A stretch of 10,917 nt of DNA from CAYMTN01 sp964393335 (GTDB lineage: Bacteria > Chloroflexota > Anaerolineae > Aggregatilineales > Aggregatilineaceae), in assembly GCA_964393335.1 (NCBI GenBank), contig CAYMTN010000186.1:1-10917 (forward strand), written 5' to 3'. Positions 8,350 through 10,917 of the stretch are shown here, piece by piece. Positions within the stretch are counted from its first letter, which is position 1; every line of letters begins with the position of its first letter. A program made the translations under genes and the position numbers. A model generated the notes under the pieces. It did no database searches. It was not told where the DNA came from and worked only from the letters and a program-made list of their open reading frames with translations.

Positions 8350-8766
8350 TCACGACTCGTCGCGCGGTTCCAGGTCCAGCGCCGCCGAGTTGATGCAATA
8401 GCGCAGGCCGGTTTTATCACGCGGGCCATCGTCGAACATGTGCCCCAGGTGGCTGCCGCACCGGCCACACACCACCTCGGTGCGCCGCATCCCGTGACTG
8501 GTATCGACCTTCAGATCGACGTTCCCAGCCTCGATCACGTCCCAAAAGCTCGGCCAGCCGGACCCGGAGTGAAATTTCGTCCCCGACGAAAACAGCGGTT
8601 GCCCACATGCGGCGCAATGATACACGCCCGGCGTCTCCGTGTCGACATATTCGCCCGTAAAGGGCCGTTCGGTCGCGGCCTGGCGCAGCACCGCGTACTG
8701 CTGTGGCGTGAGTTCCGCGCGCCATTCGGCGTCGGATTTGATCACTTTTTCTGGTTGGTCGGCCAT
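8350..8766 (-). CDS. msrB: Peptide methionine-(R)-S-oxide reductase MsrB, 138 aa
   Basis: MsrB reduces methionine-R-sulfoxide in proteins, normally at the expense of thioredoxin. The protein is a single SelR domain of usual length. Two zinc-binding pairs, C51-A-A-C54 and C100-G-R-C103, are intact. The GSGWPSF loop (68-74) and HLGHMFDDG (106-114) are present, and the catalytic cysteine is C124 in RYCIN. The position that holds the resolving cysteine in E. coli MsrB (SGCGWPSF) is serine here (S69), so recycling probably uses another cysteine or direct attack by the reductant. No signal peptide is visible, so it is cytoplasmic. The start ATG 8766 is chosen because AAGGAG (8783-8778) lies 11 nt upstream; a longer GTG start at 8793 has no ribosome binding site and would contain this AAGGAG. 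Copy 2 of the structured repeat ends 44 nt before the start. Confidence 0.96.
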   Translation of the reverse strand: MADQPEKVIKSDAEWRAELTPQQYAVLRQAATERPFTGEYVDTETPGVYHCAACGQPLFSSGTKFHSGSGWPSFWDVIEAGNVDLKVDTSHGMRRTEVVCGRCGSHLGHMFDDGPRDKTGLRYCINSAALDLEPRDES

Positions 8767-8777
8767 ACTGTCTGCGA

Positions 8778-8783
8778 CTCCTT
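8778..8783 (-). promoter_or_regulatory. Ribosome binding site of msrB (AAGGAG)
   Basis: AAGGAG on the minus strand lies 11 nt before ATG 8766. It decides in favour of this start over the in-frame GTG at 8793, which has no comparable upstream motif. Confidence 0.65.
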
Positions 8784-8810
8784 GTGTGCTCACTTGACGG
8801 TATTCTGAAC

Positions 8811-8903
8811 TTACTGATACTCACATTGAAAACTAAACTTTTGAGTACCAGCAGCAAGCCTCTGCCACGTGATAAGTTTAGCAAGATACGTCAAGCCCAG
8901 TAA
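8811..8903 (-). repeat. Structured intergenic repeat, copy 2 (93 bp)
   Basis: It matches copy 1 (4781-4923) except for ten substitutions and the 50-bp insertion there. In minus-strand sense the arms are TTACTG/CAGTAA (8811-8816 with 8898-8903), CTAAACTT/AAGTTTAG (8833-8840 with 8874-8881) and CAGCAG/CTGCCA (8849-8854 with 8862-8867; paired only through two G-U wobbles in the minus strand), with a seven-base apical loop. A weaker paired stretch lies between the outer and middle arms. It sits in the gap between the methyltransferase and msrB and ends 44 nt before the msrB ATG. No target-site duplication is visible. A leader RNA element or a MITE/REP-like sequence are both possible. Confidence 0.85.
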
Positions 8904-8913
8904 CACCACGCGC

Positions 8914-8965
8914 CGGTGCACACCAGTCGGAGCGTTTGCCCCGCGCCGCCGTTTTGCCTGCACCG
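8914..8965. other. Weak inverted repeat after the methyltransferase gene
   Basis: CGGTGCA (8914-8920) and TGCACCG (8959-8965) are exact reverse complements separated by 38 bases, just past the methyltransferase stop at 8981. It may contribute to an mRNA 3' end, but the long loop and the lack of a T run make this uncertain. Confidence 0.3.
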
Positions 8966-8980
8966 CCGCACCGGACCCCG

Positions 8981-9856
8981 TCACTCCGGCTTGCGTGCTT
9001 TGATCGCCAGATTCACCGTGCTGCGGCCCGGCGGTTCGTCGAGTTTGTTGGGCCGGTCGAACAGGTTGAGCAGCGCCACGCCGAAATTGACCGGATTCAA
9101 CAGGCTGCCCCGGTTCTGGTCAAACGTGGTGCGGTCCGCCGCCGCTGCCATCGACTGCGGCATGATGCCGGATTCCAGCAGCGGTTTGCCAAGCCCGTAC
9201 ACCAGGTTGTGGATGAAGGGGAAGCTGTAATGCGTGAAGGAGCGTTCGACCTCGACCACCAGCCCGGCCTGTTCGACCGCCGCCCGCAGCGCGTCGCGCC
9301 GGTACAGCCGGACGTGATTCGCCCAGATGCCTGCCAGCGGCCCGCGCCGGATTTTCGTGTGGAACAGATGCTCCAGCGTCCAGTTGATCGGGTCCCACAA
9401 AACGGGATAATTCGCGTTCGGCACGGTGATGGCGACCACGCCGCCCGGCTTGAGCACGCGCCGCACCTCGCGCAGCCCGGCCACGTCGTCGTCGATGTGC
9501 TCCAAGATTTCGGACAGGATCACGCCGTCGAACGAGTCGTCAGGGAACGGCAGCGCGTAAATCGTGCCGCGCGTCAGGGTCACGTCCGGCAGGTGCCCGA
9601 CGTTACGCCGCGCCTTCTGGATGATACCGGCTTCCAGTTCCAGCCCGACCAATTGGCACCCGCTCACGTAGCGGTACATGTTCAGGTAAAAGCCGCGCCC
9701 GCACGCACAATCCAATATACGCAGGTCGTCAGCCGGGGGAATCCATTCAAAAATGCTCTGCACCCGCTTCTTGAACGCCATATCGGCCTCGTTGCGGGTC
9801 ATGTGGTGGATCGTCTGTTGGTCAACCGTCATGGCGTGCTTTCTGATTACAGACAT
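8981..9856 (-). CDS. Class I SAM-dependent methyltransferase, 291 aa
   Basis: The protein has a Rossmann-fold Methyltransf_11/25-type domain. Motif I is LDCACGRG (48-55), the acidic ribose-contacting end of strand 2 lies in GLELE (71-75), LSEILEHI (114-121) follows strand 4, and VLKPGG (135-140) is the usual post-strand motif. The C-terminal third (about 150-291), with LWDPINWTLEHLF (153-165) and an aromatic region near 208-222, probably forms the acceptor part. No signal peptide or TM is evident, so it is cytoplasmic. The acceptor is unknown; nearby glycosyltransferases make a sugar or lipid-linked glycan plausible but do not prove it. The first ATG (9856) has only a weak AGG motif, which falls inside a hairpin stem. 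ATG 9832, eight codons in, with AGAAAG before it, is a credible alternative start. Confidence 0.9.
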   Translation of the reverse strand: MSVIRKHAMTVDQQTIHHMTRNEADMAFKKRVQSIFEWIPPADDLRILDCACGRGFYLNMYRYVSGCQLVGLELEAGIIQKARRNVGHLPDVTLTRGTIYALPFPDDSFDGVILSEILEHIDDDVAGLREVRRVLKPGGVVAITVPNANYPVLWDPINWTLEHLFHTKIRRGPLAGIWANHVRLYRRDALRAAVEQAGLVVEVERSFTHYSFPFIHNLVYGLGKPLLESGIMPQSMAAAADRTTFDQNRGSLLNPVNFGVALLNLFDRPNKLDEPPGRSTVNLAIKARKPE

Positions 9857-9860
9857 GCGC

Positions 9861-9886
9861 GGCCTGCCGGTATGAACCGGCGGGCC
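9861..9886. other. Hairpin between haem-protein and methyltransferase genes
   Basis: GGCCTGCCGGT (9861-9871) pairs with ACCGGCGGGCC (9876-9886) around an ATGA loop, with one non-Watson-Crick position. It lies between the haem-protein stop (9934-9932) and the first ATG of the methyltransferase (9856). On the minus strand no T tract follows, so it is not a canonical terminator. It would sequester the weak AGG before ATG 9856, which either regulates that start or argues for ATG 9832. Confidence 0.6.
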
Positions 9887-9931
9887 GTTTCTTCAGAATT
9901 CCAGGCGTCCGTTTGGTTGTCTGCGCAGCGA

Positions 9932-10435
9932 TCAATTGGCTGCGGCGTTCACCTGGCTGGTCCCATCCGGCGGCACGACGTTGGACGTCTGCGCGGCGGT
10001 GGCCTGCAAACCATCGATCAACTGCTGTTTTTCGCTCGCGGAAAGCTTGGCGTTGGGATGCATGATCACGTAGAACCAGGGCGGCATCTCGCCCCCGTTG
10101 ATCTTTTCTGCAATTTCGTCGGTCCGCATCCGGCCACCCCACTCGGAGAAATTCAACGCCCTGCGCCCGGATTGAACGTCGCGGTACAGCAACCACGACG
10201 AAGGGGCCAGTTTGGCATACCAGGGCCAGACCGTCTCGTTGCTGTGGCAGTCAAAACAGGCTACTTTCGCCAGTTCGCGCGTCTGGGGTGAATCCCAGTT
10301 CGGCTCGGCTACGACGTCCGGATTCGTCTTGTTTACCGGGATAAACTGGATCAGCACAAACAGCACCACCAGCCCCACGACCGATACGCCTACTTTGCCC
10401 TTCCATGTTTGCGTGAGTCTCGTTAGTCGTTCCAT
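9932..10435 (-). CDS. Membrane-anchored haem-binding domain protein (Haem_bd family), 167 aa
   Basis: A single hydrophobic segment (about 14-33) after a short basic N-terminus acts as an uncleaved signal anchor, placing the rest outside the cytoplasmic membrane. One c-type haem attachment site, C60-F-D-C63-H64, is followed by SNETVWPWY (65-73), APSSW (77-81) and NGGEMPPW (113-120), where M117 is the likely distal haem ligand. This order is that of the Haem_bd domain (PF14376, from memory), and the length is normal. The function of the family is not established; electron transfer or redox sensing are the usual guesses. The C-terminal 20 residues look disordered. The ATG at 10435 has GAGG (10446-10443) seven bases upstream. 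A tandem direct repeat resembling an OmpR-type operator lies about 95 bp upstream. The methyltransferase follows after 75 bp. Confidence 0.9.
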   Translation of the reverse strand: MERLTRLTQTWKGKVGVSVVGLVVLFVLIQFIPVNKTNPDVVAEPNWDSPQTRELAKVACFDCHSNETVWPWYAKLAPSSWLLYRDVQSGRRALNFSEWGGRMRTDEIAEKINGGEMPPWFYVIMHPNAKLSASEKQQLIDGLQATAAQTSNVVPPDGTSQVNAAAN

Positions 10436-10442
10436 TGATCAA

Positions 10443-10446
10443 CCTC
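10443..10446 (-). promoter_or_regulatory. Ribosome binding site of the haem-protein gene (GAGG)
   Basis: GAGG on the minus strand lies 7 nt before ATG 10435, supporting that start. Confidence 0.55.
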
Positions 10447-10475
10447 GCTCAGTACAAATGAAGCCATCGACACAT

Positions 10476-10492
10476 GCTGCCCGACAGGCAGC
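10476..10492. other. Small hairpin in the leader of the haem-protein gene
   Basis: GCTGCC (10476-10481) and GGCAGC (10487-10492) are exact reverse complements with a five-base loop. It lies 41 bp upstream of ATG 10435. There is no T tract on the minus strand. It may be a leader structure or the 3' end of the upstream glycosyltransferase mRNA. Confidence 0.4.
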
Positions 10493-10530
10493 GCTCACTA
10501 TCGTACACCTAAATCTGCACGCCTGACCAG

Positions 10531-10560
10531 AATTTAAGGCAGGTTTAAGGTGAGTTCAAG
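10531..10560 (-). promoter_or_regulatory. Triple 11-bp-period direct repeat, candidate OmpR/PhoB-type operator
   Basis: On the minus strand three 8-bp units, CTTGAACT, CTTAAACC and CTTAAATT, are separated by 3-bp spacers, so each begins exactly 11 bp after the previous one (plus-strand unit starts at 10531, 10542 and 10553). Tandem half-sites at one helical turn with a CTTAA/TTAA core are typical of sites bound by winged-helix response regulators, such as the PmrA box and the cyanobacterial Pho box. The array overlaps the stop codon of the upstream glycosyltransferase and lies 95 bp before the haem-protein ATG, its likely target. A TACGAT -10-like hexamer is found further downstream at about 10503-10498. 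No regulator gene is in the window. Confidence 0.45.
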
Positions 10561-10917
10561 CTTTCCTGCCGCGCTGAGCGGCTTGTCGCAAATGCTTCTC
10601 GTACCGGTCGACGGTTTCCTGCATGTTGAACGTGCGCTCGATGTGCTCGCGCGGCTTGCGGTATGCCTCCGGCTCCTGCAAAATAGCGACCACCGCCGCC
10701 CCGACATTCTCCCAACTGCCGCGCGGCACGATCCGGCCCATGCCGCTTTCCGTAACCGGGACGCGCCCGCCGGGTGTATCGGTCATGACGACCGGCGTGC
10801 CGCACAACATCGCCTCGACCTGCACCAGCGCGAAACATTCGCTGTCACTTGGCATCACCAGCACGTCACACGCCGCGTAAAAATTCGCCATCGCCTGCAT
10901 GCTGCTCAACTGGCCCA
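10556..10917 (-). CDS. GT4-type glycosyltransferase, C-terminal 120 residues (5' end outside window)
   Basis: This is the C-terminal half of a GT-B fold glycosyltransferase (Glycos_transf_1, CAZy GT4 type). The visible part reads from GQLSSMQAM through FYAACDVLVMPS. It then reaches the E-x7-E motif (E-C-F-A-L-V-Q-V-E), which contacts the nucleotide sugar, and AMLCGTPVVMTDTPGG, a classic GT4 signature. The C-terminus is a short helical tail ending RGRKA, with the stop at 10558-10556. The frame stays open to the right edge, so the gene starts upstream of the window. It probably adds a sugar to a lipid carrier or surface glycan from the cytosolic side. Donor and acceptor cannot be told from this fragment. 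Confidence 0.92.
   Translation of the reverse strand, partial: GQLSSMQAMANFYAACDVLVMPSDSECFALVQVEAMLCGTPVVMTDTPGGRVPVTESGMGRIVPRGSWENVGAAVVAILQEPEAYRKPREHIERTFNMQETVDRYEKHLRQAAQRGRKA

Noticed and set aside
4781..8903. The two repeat copies as parts of a CRISPR array
   Set aside because: The copies are about 4 kb apart with genes between them, are not regularly spaced, and no cas genes are present.
8811..8903. TTGACG within copy 2 of the repeat as a -35 promoter box
   Set aside because: No -10 hexamer follows at 16-18 bp in either copy, and copy 1 reads CTGACG at this place.
8936..10291. 451-codon open frame on the plus strand across the methyltransferase and haem-protein genes
   Set aside because: It runs across two well-supported minus-strand genes and their intergenic region, and its translation shows no recognisable domain.

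Overview
The window is GC-rich DNA. Every gene I can support is on the minus strand, so the biological reading order runs from position 10917 down to 1. The gene content points to a Chloroflexota bacterium, most likely Anaerolineae-like. The main reasons are the fusion of a family-39-like glycosyltransferase to a DUF2298/'Chlor_Arch_YYY' membrane domain, a second giant GT39-like membrane protein with a T-S-D-H-x-E-K motif, and a haem-binding-domain protein nearby. This taxonomic call is inference from protein families, not from a marker gene.

Layout in transcription order: (1) the C-terminal end of a GT4-type glycosyltransferase, cut by the right edge (10917-10556); (2) a small membrane-anchored c-type haem-binding protein (10435-9932), preceded by a triple 11-bp-period direct repeat that looks like an OmpR/PhoB-type operator; (3) a class I SAM-dependent methyltransferase (9856-8981); (4) copy 2 of an intergenic structured repeat (8903-8811); (5) methionine sulfoxide reductase B (8766-8350); (6) a 1039-residue polytopic GT39-like protein (8270-5151); (7) a 412-bp gene-free region with copy 1 of the same repeat and a separate inverted repeat; (8) a very large GT39-like/DUF2298 fusion protein (4738 to beyond position 1), of which about 1579 codons are visible and whose C-terminus lies outside the window.

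Four of the six genes (GT4, methyltransferase and the two giant membrane proteins) fit cell-surface glycan or lipid-linked sugar work at the membrane. MsrB is a protein-repair enzyme, and the haem protein is an exported or periplasm-side redox or sensor protein. I see no direct evidence that all six form one pathway.

The observation most worth following up is the pair of intergenic repeats. Both copies lie in the same orientation, 42 and 44 nt upstream of start codons. Both can fold into one long imperfect hairpin in the sense of the downstream genes. Four of the ten differences between them fall in paired positions, and all four keep pairing by exchanging Watson-Crick and G-U pairs, which works only if the minus strand is the RNA. 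One copy carries a 50-bp hairpin insertion exactly in the apical loop. This makes a 5'-leader RNA element a reasonable hypothesis, with a MITE/REP-like mobile palindrome as the main alternative. The remaining long open frames, including very long plus-strand ones opposite the glycosyltransferases, are shadows of GC-rich coding sequence.
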